A stretch of 22,114 bases of DNA from Methylacidiphilum caldifontis. Its GTDB lineage: Bacteria > Verrucomicrobiota > Verrucomicrobiia > Methylacidiphilales > CAMAQI01. Positions 1 through 7,091 of this stretch are shown piece after piece (position 1 is the first letter of the stretch; the number at the start of each line of letters is the position of its first letter). Both the position numbers and the translations under genes were made by a program. Under the pieces are notes generated by a model, which was given only the letters and a program-made list of their open reading frames with translations, made no database searches and was not told where the DNA came from. The stretch covers positions 1 to 22,114 of the forward strand of contig CAMAQI010000019.1 of assembly GCA_945860255.1 (NCBI GenBank), written 5' to 3'.

Positions 1-526
1 ACCACGAGCTCTCGCCTGTAGGACGCGTGATTCGTCCATCATAACTCATGGCGGCTTTTAATGTGACCCATGGGGTCCCGAAAGTAATCCAATGATTAAA
101 ATCGCGATTCAAGAAGGAACAGTCCTCCTTTAAAACTCCTACCGTGACGGTCACTCCCGCTTTCTTAAGAATTTTAAAGGCCTTACCGGAATGATCAGGA
201 TTCGGATCGGTCGCACCAACGACAACTCTTTTGATCTTTTCTTGAATAATTAAATTCGTACAGGGAGGAGTCTTCCCGTGGGTGCAACAAGGCTCTAAGG
301 TGACATAGAGAGTTGATCCACGAACCGTATATCCCTTGCGAACGGCATCCCGTACCGCCATGACCTCCGCATGAGGAGTCCCCGCCTTTCGATGCGCCCC
401 TTTTCCGATGAGGACTTGATCGCGAACAAGAATGGCACCGACGCACGGATTTGGGCTTGTGAATCCTTTTGCTTTTTGAGCCAATGCAAGTGCCTCACTC
501 ATCCAATAAAGATCATTTTTGTCCAA
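1..526 (-). CDS. ribD: Riboflavin biosynthesis deaminase/reductase RibD (5' part only)
   Basis: RibD deaminates and then reduces the pyrimidine intermediate of riboflavin synthesis. About 175 codons are present; the rest lies beyond the left edge. The cytidine-deaminase-type zinc site is visible: a HAE motif (PHAEVMAV) followed by PCCTHGKTPPC, preceded by SPNPCVGAIL. The last visible residues (PWVTLKAAMSYDGRI) open the C-terminal reductase domain, so this is probably the bifunctional form. I place the start at a TTG (524-526) because GGAGAG lies 5 nt upstream and because the encoded NDLYWMSEALALA matches the usual RibD N-terminus; the ATG at 500-502 would cut this off. The gene follows ilvB on the same strand with a 79-bp gap. 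Family identity is secure, the exact start less so. Confidence 0.93.
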   Translation of the reverse strand, partial: MDKNDLYWMSEALALAQKAKGFTSPNPCVGAILVRDQVLIGKGAHRKAGTPHAEVMAVRDAVRKGYTVRGSTLYVTLEPCCTHGKTPPCTNLIIQEKIKRVVVGATDPNPDHSGKAFKILKKAGVTVTVGVLKEDCSFLNRDFNHWITFGTPWVTLKAAMSYDGRITRPTGESSW

Positions 527-605
527 AAGAACTCTCCAAGGATTGTTTTTGAATCAGCCGCATCCGTTTGTCACTCTCAACTGTATTGAGACCGTTGCGG
601 AGGGA

Positions 606-2426
606 TTAACCGGGGACTTCCCCTTTGAGTTCACTCCCTTTATTCATCGGCTCCATAATAATCTCATTCACCGTTCCGCCGGCAGGGATCATCGGAAAAA
701 CATGTTCGGTATAAGGCACCATGACATCCAGGAGATAAGCGGTCTTCGAAGCTAATAAACGTTTTAAAGCCGGCTTTAAATCCTTGGGATCGATCACGCG
801 TTCTGCAGCAACACCAAATCCTTCGCAAATTTTAACGAAATCCGGAAAGATACGATCCGGTTCATTCGCAATTCCCAAGAAGGTATGGCCTCGATTGCTT
901 TTAAAAAACAGATCTTCCCACTGAACAACCATTCCTAAATATTGATTATTTAAGATAATCGCTTTTGCAGGAATCTTCTCGGCAGTCGCGGCGGCAAGCT
1001 CTTGAATATTCATCACAAAGCTTCCATCTCCATCGATATCAATGACCTCCCGATCCGGACAAGCGACTTTAGCTCCGAGGGCAGCTGGATAACCGAATCC
1101 CATCGACCCCAGTCCTGCCGAAGTCAAAAAGCTGCGAGGATGAACAAAATCATAATATTGACCAGCCCACATCTGATGTTGACCGACCCCGGTGGTGATG
1201 ATCGCCTCCCCTTTGGTCATTTCATACAACTCTCGAATCACCGTCTGAGGCATGATTCGCCCTGGAACTTGCTGATAGTTTAACGGATATTTCTCTTTCC
1301 ATTCTGAAATCTGGGCATGCCATTGAGGGAACGTTTTACGACGACGTTTTTCTGTCGTGATGATTTTATTTAAACGCTTTAATGCGTAATTCACATCACT
1401 CAAAATCGGAAATTGAACAACTTTATTTTTGTGAATCTCGGAGTTATCGACATCGAGATGAACGATGGTCGCCCGTTTTGCAAATTCAGAAACTTTTCCA
1501 GTCACGCGATCATCAAATCGAACGCCAAAGGCAAGCAGAAGATCACTGCGATCAACGGCATAGTTCGCAAAAACAGTTCCGTGCATTCCGAGCCATTTGA
1601 GGGATTGAGAATCGTTCTCTGGAAATGCGCCAATTCCCATCAACGTGGTCGTCACCGGAATATTGGTCGCCTTGGCAAACTTATAGAGTTCTTTGGAGGA
1701 ATCGGAGCTAATCACCCCACCCCCGACATAGAGAACCGGGCGCTCCGATTTTTCAATCAGCCCTAAAATCTCATGTAACGCTAAATCATCGGCTTTCGGA
1801 GGTTCACTAAATCCACGAAGTTCGACTTTATCCGGAAAAATCGGATGAACCATGGTTCCTTGAACATCTTTCGGAATATCGATGACCACTGGACCTGGAC
1901 GTCCCGTATTCGCAATATAAAAAGCCTCTTTAATCACACGAGGAATATCGTTCGCATCTAAAACAAGATAACTGTGCTTCACTGCTGGCAAGGTCATTCC
2001 AAAGACATCGGTCTCTTGGAAAGCCCCTTTGCCGATGGCATGAGAGGGAACCTGTCCCGTGATGGCAACAAGCGGAACGGAATCCATATAGGCATCCGCA
2101 ATTCCGGTAATTAAATTTGTCGCCCCCGGTCCGGAGGTCGCCATACAAACGCCCACTTTTCCGGTTGCTCTGGCATAACCTCCTGCCATGAAAACCCCTC
2201 CTTGCTCATGACGAGGAAGAATTGTGCGAATTTTTTTTGAATGAGTTAACGATTGATGGAGCTGCATACTGGCTCCGCCAGGATAAGCAAAAATCGTATC
2301 GACCCCTTCACGCTCAAGGCAGGCAACCACGAGATCGCTCCCTTTCATACTGGGTGCAATTTTCTTCGATGCGCTTGAAACGCTTAATGGGCTTTTTTTC
2401 TTTAACTTTGTTGAGCTGTTTTTCAT
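606..2426 (-). CDS. ilvB: Acetolactate synthase large (catalytic) subunit
   Basis: This cytosolic ThDP enzyme condenses pyruvate with pyruvate or 2-oxobutyrate in the first shared step of branched-chain amino acid synthesis. The 606-aa product shows the three-domain family order: an N-terminal ThDP-pyrimidine domain with the catalytic Glu in RHEQG (E74) and ATSGPGATNL, a central FAD-type domain, and the C-terminal ThDP-binding motif GDGSFVMN (from about 466) to NNQY (about 493). The ending PAGGTVNEII is typical of anabolic AHAS. Some 26 Ser/Lys-rich residues precede the usual start. An alternative ATG at codon 27 has no visible ribosome binding site, whereas codon 1 follows AGGGAAACAGGAT. No ilvN regulatory-subunit gene is adjacent: ribD follows, and a permease gene precedes. 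Family very sure; biosynthetic role likely. Confidence 0.95.
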   Translation of the reverse strand: MKNSSTKLKKKSPLSVSSASKKIAPSMKGSDLVVACLEREGVDTIFAYPGGASMQLHQSLTHSKKIRTILPRHEQGGVFMAGGYARATGKVGVCMATSGPGATNLITGIADAYMDSVPLVAITGQVPSHAIGKGAFQETDVFGMTLPAVKHSYLVLDANDIPRVIKEAFYIANTGRPGPVVIDIPKDVQGTMVHPIFPDKVELRGFSEPPKADDLALHEILGLIEKSERPVLYVGGGVISSDSSKELYKFAKATNIPVTTTLMGIGAFPENDSQSLKWLGMHGTVFANYAVDRSDLLLAFGVRFDDRVTGKVSEFAKRATIVHLDVDNSEIHKNKVVQFPILSDVNYALKRLNKIITTEKRRRKTFPQWHAQISEWKEKYPLNYQQVPGRIMPQTVIRELYEMTKGEAIITTGVGQHQMWAGQYYDFVHPRSFLTSAGLGSMGFGYPAALGAKVACPDREVIDIDGDGSFVMNIQELAAATAEKIPAKAIILNNQYLGMVVQWEDLFFKSNRGHTFLGIANEPDRIFPDFVKICEGFGVAAERVIDPKDLKPALKRLLASKTAYLLDVMVPYTEHVFPMIPAGGTVNEIIMEPMNKGSELKGEVPG

Positions 2427-2450
2427 ATCCTGTTTCCCTATTCGTTTGAG

Positions 2451-2486
2451 GTGCAGGAGCTTAGCTGAATCAATTTCAGATGTAAA
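2451..2486 (-). promoter_or_regulatory. Candidate ilvB promoter
   Basis: On the minus strand a TTTACA hexamer (2481-2486) is followed after 17 nt by TAAGCT (2458-2463), which would start transcription near 2451, about 25 nt before the ilvB ATG. The -35 matches 5 of 6 consensus bases but the -10 only 3 of 6. The gap between the permease gene and ilvB is short, so read-through is also possible. Confidence 0.25.
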
Positions 2487-2488
2487 AT

Positions 2489-2509
2489 AGTAAAAAACCG
2501 ATTTTTACC
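2489..2509 (-). terminator. Possible weak terminator after the permease gene
   Basis: An AT-rich inverted repeat, GTAAAAA and TTTTTTAC around a short TCGG-containing loop, spans the stop codon of the permease gene (stop at 2505-2507). The stem is weak because it is nearly all A-T. It may work as a terminator in either direction or only as a 3' stabilising hairpin. Confidence 0.3.
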
Positions 2510-3566
2510 AACGATTCATCACCCATCCGATGAGTAAAATCTGGGGAACTGTCAGGAGCGGAAGTAATAAGGCGACTCTCCAAGAACCCGTGGTTTGTTT
2601 TAAAGCGATCATCTCCGTCATATCGGTCGAGGCCCCGGCCATCAAAAAGGTAAAGGCATTTCCAGGGGCTTGCGCTCTCAATAATAAATCGGCAGCGATC
2701 GGAACGGAACCTTCCGAACAGACTTCAATCACCGTTGCTGCAAGAACAGTCATCAAGAGACCTATCTCCGTCGGTCCAAACCAATCTAGGTACCAATTCT
2801 CAGGGACAAAAACTTGAATCAGAGCCGTAATCATGGTTCCTAAAAAGAGCCATCGAAAGAGCATTTTTGAAGCTCTCGCTCCCGTCACCACTATTTTGAC
2901 AATCCCTAAAAGAGAGCGATCGAGGCTCTTCAACCCTTTAAAAACAAGAGGCCAATCGGTTTTTTCAGGAAGTTGATTTTGATGGGGGTTCTGAGGAAAA
3001 TAACCGGCCTCCACCAAACGCTCCACCATGATCCCCACCAAAAACGCGATCCCTGCAGAACCGACTACGAAGGCCAAGGTCCAAGGAATTCCTATCAGGG
3101 AACTTAATAAAATTGTCAGAGAAAAAGAGTTCCAAGGACTCGCAATCAAAAATGCGAAAACCTGCCCCAAAGAGGCCCCACGCCGATAAAGACTCATTCC
3201 GATCAATAAAATTCCATGATTACACAAATCCAAAATAAGCCCAGCGACCATCGCACGTCCGATTCCTCTCCATCCCCCTGGAGAGCCGATCACTGCTCCC
3301 ACTGCCTCTTTCGGAATTGTTTCTAAAAAGCCAACAATCACCACCCCAATGAAGATCCCTAAGATCATCTCATGAGTCGTATGTGCAATCGACTGAGCGA
3401 TCTGCCCTACCTTCGGAAAAAAAGGGAAATTCAAAGCCGTCCAAAGCAAAGCAACCAGCGTCACCGCTAACCCAATCCAAAACAACCAATCAATTTTCTT
3501 TGAATCACAACACCCCCCCTCTTCAGGGACAGGGGCGAGCGATGGCGGGGGATCACAACAGGACAT
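2505..3566 (-). CDS. DUF318/SO_0444-type permease with N-terminal Cys-Cys pairs
   Basis: This is a polytopic inner-membrane protein of 353 aa, likely of the DUF318 permease group, whose members are linked to metal or metalloid efflux (SO_0444-type Cu/Zn, ArsP-type arsenic). Many hydrophobic segments flank conserved polar stretches such as DLCNHGILLIGMSLYRRGAS, SPWNSF, EVCSEGSVPIAADLL and MAGASTDMTEM, the last two looking like a second repeat half. The N-terminus holds two Cys-Cys pairs (residues 3-4 and 19-20), plausible metal ligands. The open frame extends 46 codons further up to 3704, overlapping the preceding stop, but that extension is Leu/Arg-rich, does not look like family sequence and covers a repeat-like intergenic stretch. 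I therefore prefer the ATG at 3564-3566, though it lacks a clear Shine-Dalgarno. The transported ion is inference. Confidence 0.8.
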   Translation of the reverse strand: MSCCDPPPSLAPVPEEGGCCDSKKIDWLFWIGLAVTLVALLWTALNFPFFPKVGQIAQSIAHTTHEMILGIFIGVVIVGFLETIPKEAVGAVIGSPGGWRGIGRAMVAGLILDLCNHGILLIGMSLYRRGASLGQVFAFLIASPWNSFSLTILLSSLIGIPWTLAFVVGSAGIAFLVGIMVERLVEAGYFPQNPHQNQLPEKTDWPLVFKGLKSLDRSLLGIVKIVVTGARASKMLFRWLFLGTMITALIQVFVPENWYLDWFGPTEIGLLMTVLAATVIEVCSEGSVPIAADLLLRAQAPGNAFTFLMAGASTDMTEMIALKQTTGSWRVALLLPLLTVPQILLIGWVMNRW

Positions 3567-3657
3567 AAAAAGAAAAATAGAGAAATTGCGTCGCTTTAGC
3601 AAGAGTCGTGAAATCCATGCCGACAAAGTTCGAGATGCGAAAAGTTGAAATAAGAGA

Positions 3658-3695
3658 TTTAGCCGCAAAAGAACGCAAGAACACAAAAGATAATC
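3658..3695. repeat. Imperfect short-period repeat in the amidohydrolase-permease gap
   Basis: The plus strand here reads as near-tandem units of a GCAAAAGAAC/GCAAGAAC/ACAAAAGA type following TTTAGCC. It lies between the amidohydrolase stop (3701) and the preferred permease start (3566). Low-complexity sequence of this GCAAAGAAC style recurs, from memory, between genes in many environmental bacterial genomes. Function is unknown. Confidence 0.4.
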
Positions 3696-3700
3696 GGGGT

Positions 3701-4921
3701 TCAATTCTCTTCTAAGAGAAGGGTCTTTCCGTTGACCATGACATAATGAGGAGCACAGCGTGATTCGATAACTTGTTCAAAATAATCTTTTTCACCAGAG
3801 ATCGGAAAGGCCACCAGATCGGCTAATGCCCCCTCTTGAATCACCCCCAACTTCCCCTCCTGCTTAAGCGCCCAAGCCCCGTGGGAAGTCATCATCCTCC
3901 ACCATTCAACAGGAGTTTTATGCTCATAATGATTCCTTGCATGTCTCACTTCAGAGCGCAGATCCAAAGAGTGATTGCTCGCTAAACTATCCGTCCCTAA
4001 GGCGACTAAAATCCCCATCTCCTCAAGTCGCTCCATTTCAAATCGTTGATGACCAAAGTAGGTATGACAACGAGGACAATGAACGACTTTGGGACGAGAT
4101 TGTCTTAAAATTTCAAAGTCATATTCCTGAAGATAGTTCAAATGAGCTAAAATCCAATCGGAGGTCATCACCCCACTTTCCCAAAGCGAGGAAAGAACAG
4201 AACCGTGCCCGCAATCCGACATCTCTCGTCCTAATTTCTGCAGAAAATCGTAAAGCCTTCCTTTTCCATACAAAAACATCTCCTGTTCCTCGCGCGATTC
4301 TGCGAGATGCGTTGAAACCAACATATTCGTGGCATCGGCACACCGACGGACATGTCGATAAAGCCCTGAAGAAGCGGTATAAGGGGCATGAGGAGAAAGT
4401 CCCACTCCCCCCAACCATTTCTTCGTGCGCTCCATGAGAAAGAAAAATCCAATCAGAGCCTCCTCAGTACCAAGACGAGAACGGATATCGACCATTTCCA
4501 TGAACCACCAAACTCTTAAAGGAGGGGCCGTTAAATAGGGAAAAACTTCGGGCATTGCGGCGATATTAAGAACCGTTGTCGTCCCGGTCTTTAAAAGATC
4601 CTGATAGCCGTGATGGATCGCCTCGCAATAATCTTGATTTGAGAAATCGTTTTTCAAGGCGTTAATCTTTTTAATCCATTCGGTAAAACTTTTTTGAGGG
4701 GGAATCACCCCTTTAAATTCTTGATAATCGAGATGGCAATGGGCATTCACGAATCCAGGGGAGAGAATCGAATCTTTAAGATCAATGAGCTTCTCCTGAC
4801 TTTTCCCGGAAATTTCGGATAGAGGGGCACACTCGATAATCGTATTTCCGCGAACTCGAATCGCTCCATGGGGCAAAACCTCCCCATTCCCCTTTAAGAC
4901 GATATCGGCAGCAATAATCAT
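3701..4921 (-). CDS. Metal-dependent amidohydrolase, aminofutalosine-deaminase-like
   Basis: This cytosolic hydrolase of 406 aa belongs to the SsnA/TrzN/MtaD-like amidohydrolase superfamily. Metal-site residues follow in the expected order: HCH (H61, H63), HLAES (H205, E208), AHLNYL (H260) and GTDSLASN (D311). The segments FVNAHCHLD, SFTEW, STHLAESREEQE and a CP-x-C block before GTDSLASN resemble aminodeoxyfutalosine deaminase (MqnX) of the alternative menaquinone pathway, but other deaminase or chlorohydrolase activities cannot be excluded and no mqn gene is nearby. I take the ATG at 4919-4921, which follows AAAGGAGACA closely; a longer in-frame form to 4954 would overlap murQ. It sits 10 bp after murQ and is probably cotranscribed with it. 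Superfamily is sure; substrate is a guess. Confidence 0.85.
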   Translation of the reverse strand: MIIAADIVLKGNGEVLPHGAIRVRGNTIIECAPLSEISGKSQEKLIDLKDSILSPGFVNAHCHLDYQEFKGVIPPQKSFTEWIKKINALKNDFSNQDYCEAIHHGYQDLLKTGTTTVLNIAAMPEVFPYLTAPPLRVWWFMEMVDIRSRLGTEEALIGFFFLMERTKKWLGGVGLSPHAPYTASSGLYRHVRRCADATNMLVSTHLAESREEQEMFLYGKGRLYDFLQKLGREMSDCGHGSVLSSLWESGVMTSDWILAHLNYLQEYDFEILRQSRPKVVHCPRCHTYFGHQRFEMERLEEMGILVALGTDSLASNHSLDLRSEVRHARNHYEHKTPVEWWRMMTSHGAWALKQEGKLGVIQEGALADLVAFPISGEKDYFEQVIESRCAPHYVMVNGKTLLLEEN

Positions 4922-4931
4922 TGTCTCCTTT

Positions 4932-5804
4932 TTACGTCGATCGGAGGAGCTCAAGCACCTTGGCGACGTTCCATCGATTTTGATTTAAAAGTCGTTCCGC
5001 TTCCCTTCTCGTGGCTCTCCCCAGTTCCATCACATTTCGAATCGCACGATCTTTTAGTTTTTGATTGCTCGCCTGAAGATGGATCATTCGCCCCTCCTGC
5101 ACACGTCCCAGACGGATCATCGAGATTGAGGTCAATAGATTAAGCGCAATTTTTGTCGCTGTTCCTGCCTTCAATCGGGTTGATCCTGCAATAATCTCGG
5201 GTCCGGTCGGAAGATCGATCGCAACATCGACCGTGATATTTTTTTTTCGGAGCGGATTACAAGTGATCAATATGGTTTTTGCTTTTTGAGCTCGCGCAAA
5301 GGTCAGAGCCCCTATCACATAAGGAGTGCGTCCACTGGCGGCAATTCCACAAACGATATCCTCTTGTTTGAGCTTCAACTTTTTTAACTCCAAAACTGCT
5401 CCCGAAGGCAAATCTTCGACTCCTTCTTGACTCTTAAAAAGCGCTTTTTGACCGCCAGCAATCAGGCCAATCACACGATTCGGAGGGAAACCAAAGGTCG
5501 GGGGAATTTCGCTCGCATCTAAAACCCCCAAACGACCACTCGTCCCCGCTCCCAGATAAATCAAACGTCCATTTCTAGAGAAAGCCTGATGAATGATCTC
5601 CACCGCTTGAACCAACTGTTCGGACTGAGTCCGAAGTGCCCTTTCTACCTTTCGCTCCTCATCAATAAAAAGCTTTACGAGCTGAGCAGTCGTTCGAGAG
5701 GTTAACGATTTCGAAGAGGGATGAAGAGACTCGGTGACGATCGAGGACTCTTTTATCGATAGCAATGGTTGTTTTTTTTGGGGAGATCGAGAACGAGAAA
5801 TCAC
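4932..5804 (-). CDS. murQ: N-acetylmuramic acid 6-phosphate etherase MurQ
   Basis: MurQ cleaves the lactyl ether of MurNAc-6-phosphate to give GlcNAc-6-phosphate and D-lactate during cell-wall recycling in the cytosol. The 290-aa protein has the SIS sugar-phosphate fold with the family signature GAGTSGRLGVLDASE (85-99), whose final Glu is the proposed catalytic residue, followed by PPTFG, GGQKALFKSQEG and AASGRTPYV. About 20 residues precede the usual family N-terminus. The start is a GTG (5802-5804) overlapping the stop of the upstream kinase gene by 4 bp, suggesting translational coupling. Together the pair forms a phosphorylate-then-cleave route that does not need a PTS importer. Very sure of family. 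Confidence 0.96.
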   Translation of the reverse strand: MISRSRSPQKKQPLLSIKESSIVTESLHPSSKSLTSRTTAQLVKLFIDEERKVERALRTQSEQLVQAVEIIHQAFSRNGRLIYLGAGTSGRLGVLDASEIPPTFGFPPNRVIGLIAGGQKALFKSQEGVEDLPSGAVLELKKLKLKQEDIVCGIAASGRTPYVIGALTFARAQKAKTILITCNPLRKKNITVDVAIDLPTGPEIIAGSTRLKAGTATKIALNLLTSISMIRLGRVQEGRMIHLQASNQKLKDRAIRNVMELGRATRREAERLLNQNRWNVAKVLELLRST

Positions 5805-6721
5805 GATTGATTCAGGTCCAAAGGATGTTTCACTAAAAGCGTTGCCCCGATCGATCCGGGAATCTGACTAACAAAAAGTCTTCCGGTCGGAAGATATTTC
5901 TTAACGCTTTTACAAAAAATAGAGAAATAGACCGGCTGCTTTTCAAAAAGACTTCCGACCATTCCAATATCCGGTTTCTTCAAACCCAAACGCTTCGTGA
6001 CGTAGCCAACCCGCTTTGCCAATAAATCTGCCTGCTCCGCAATAATTTTTTTTGCAAGAGGATCTCCCTTTTCAGCTGCTTCAAAAACACAAGGAGTGTA
6101 AGAAGCAACCTCTGTTTTCGACTCACGATTTAAAATATAGCCGACAAATTCCTCAAGATCAGAAACCCCCGCCTTCTTGACAATTAACTTGGCGAGAATT
6201 CCCATTTTTTGAGTTTCATCAAAATAATCATAACAAGCGACAAAAGCCGCTCGCGCGATCGCATAACCACTTCCGAAATCGGCCATCAATCCCCCCCATC
6301 CCATCGCTTTTTCGCGTCGCCCATTTTTAATTCCAAAAACATTGGAGCCAGTCCCGGCAATAATAATAATTCCATTCCCTTGACCGTGACAGCCGGCATA
6401 AGCCGAACAGGTATCCTCATCGACCACGATTTTTTCGACTTTAGGCCATGTTTGTAAAAGCAATTTTCTGACTCGTTGACGATCCCGCTCCAAATGACAG
6501 GAGGCAAAGGCTGCTCCGATCGATTGCGGTTTCACCGTCAGACTTCGACGAATCGCAGCAAAAATACGGAGCAAGGTGGGGTCACTGACATGATGCAGGT
6601 TACTTGCCTCCCCGATCCCTTGAGCGATCACTTTTCCTTGTTCGTCCACAAGTGACCAAGTTGTTTTCGTTCCGCCGCCCTCAATGCCCAATATAAAATT
6701 TTCTTTGCTGGTAATCCCCAT
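5801..6721 (-). CDS. BadF/BadG-type N-acetylhexosamine (GlcNAc/MurNAc) kinase
   Basis: This ASKHA-fold sugar kinase of 306 aa opens with the phosphate-1 loop GIEGGGTKTTWSLV, has an adenosine/phosphate motif around IIIAGTGSNVFG and a WGGLMADFGSGYAIA segment, all typical of the BadF/BadG N-acetylglucosamine kinase family. Because it overlaps murQ by 4 bp, the likely substrate is MurNAc (and GlcNAc), as in MurK of clostridia, giving MurNAc-6-phosphate for MurQ. I use the ATG at 6719-6721; a TTG two codons earlier is possible. Its start lies only 25 bp from the start of the divergent VanZ-like gene. Family is firm; preference for MurNAc over GlcNAc is inferred from context. Confidence 0.87.
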   Translation of the reverse strand: MGITSKENFILGIEGGGTKTTWSLVDEQGKVIAQGIGEASNLHHVSDPTLLRIFAAIRRSLTVKPQSIGAAFASCHLERDRQRVRKLLLQTWPKVEKIVVDEDTCSAYAGCHGQGNGIIIIAGTGSNVFGIKNGRREKAMGWGGLMADFGSGYAIARAAFVACYDYFDETQKMGILAKLIVKKAGVSDLEEFVGYILNRESKTEVASYTPCVFEAAEKGDPLAKKIIAEQADLLAKRVGYVTKRLGLKKPDIGMVGSLFEKQPVYFSIFCKSVKKYLPTGRLFVSQIPGSIGATLLVKHPLDLNQS

Positions 6722-6733
6722 AATCAATAGTAT
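6705..6733 (+). promoter_or_regulatory. Candidate promoter for the vanZ-like/ligA unit
   Basis: TTGCTG (6705-6710), 17 nt spacer and TAGTAT (6728-6733) would start transcription just before the VanZ-like ATG at 6747. The -35 matches only 3 of 6 consensus bases. The position falls partly inside the divergent kinase gene because the gap is only 25 bp. Confidence 0.25.
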
Positions 6734-6746
6734 CTATCAAATTCCC

Positions 6747-7091
6747 ATGATTCCAAAAGTAAAAAAATACATTTTTCTCTCTCTTTACGCTCTTTTCCTT
6801 TTCGGTCTCTCCAGCATCCCCCCCCGAGAACTTCAATCAGGCCCCAAATGGGTGAACGATAAATTGGTTCATTTTATTCTCTACACAGGAGCTGGAATTG
6901 CTTTTTACCCTGCACTTTCAAACCCCCTCTCCACTTGGGTCGCAACAATGGTTATGGGAGCTGCTGATGAAAACTACCAACGATTCACTGGAAGAAGTTG
7001 CGATATTTACGATTGGATCGCCGACGCTCTCGGCGGTGCCTTTGGAACCTCTCTTTCTTTTCTTTATGCAAAACGCCGAACCCAGCCTTAA
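6747..7091 (+). CDS. VanZ-like membrane protein
   Basis: This small inner-membrane protein of 114 aa carries the VanZ-family layout: a first hydrophobic helix (about 8-24), DKLVHFILYTGAGIAF (38-53), a further helix (about 62-72), then the hallmark ADENYQRFTGRSCDIYDWIADALGG (73-97) with its acidic and aromatic residues. VanZ homologues occur widely outside vancomycin clusters and their job is mostly unknown, so no resistance role should be read from this. The ATG at 6747 is chosen over an in-frame ATG at 6684, which lies inside the divergent kinase gene. Its last 26 bp overlap the ligA start, so both are probably cotranscribed. Confidence 0.85.
   Translation: MIPKVKKYIFLSLYALFLFGLSSIPPRELQSGPKWVNDKLVHFILYTGAGIAFYPALSNPLSTWVATMVMGAADENYQRFTGRSCDIYDWIADALGGAFGTSLSFLYAKRRTQP

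Noticed and set aside
3937..4437. 166-codon plus-strand frame opposite the amidohydrolase
   Set aside because: Antisense to a gene with all metal ligands in order; low-complexity product without recognisable motifs.
6684..6746. Longer N-terminus of the VanZ-like protein from the ATG at 6684
   Set aside because: It would overlap the divergent kinase start, and the added residues do not resemble the family's first helix.
6898..7065. Longer N-terminus of LigA
   Set aside because: The 56 added codons lie within the VanZ-like gene in another frame; LigA homology starts after 7066.
6747..7091. Glycopeptide resistance locus suggested by the VanZ-like gene
   Set aside because: No vanA/H/X or regulators nearby; VanZ homologues are common outside resistance clusters.
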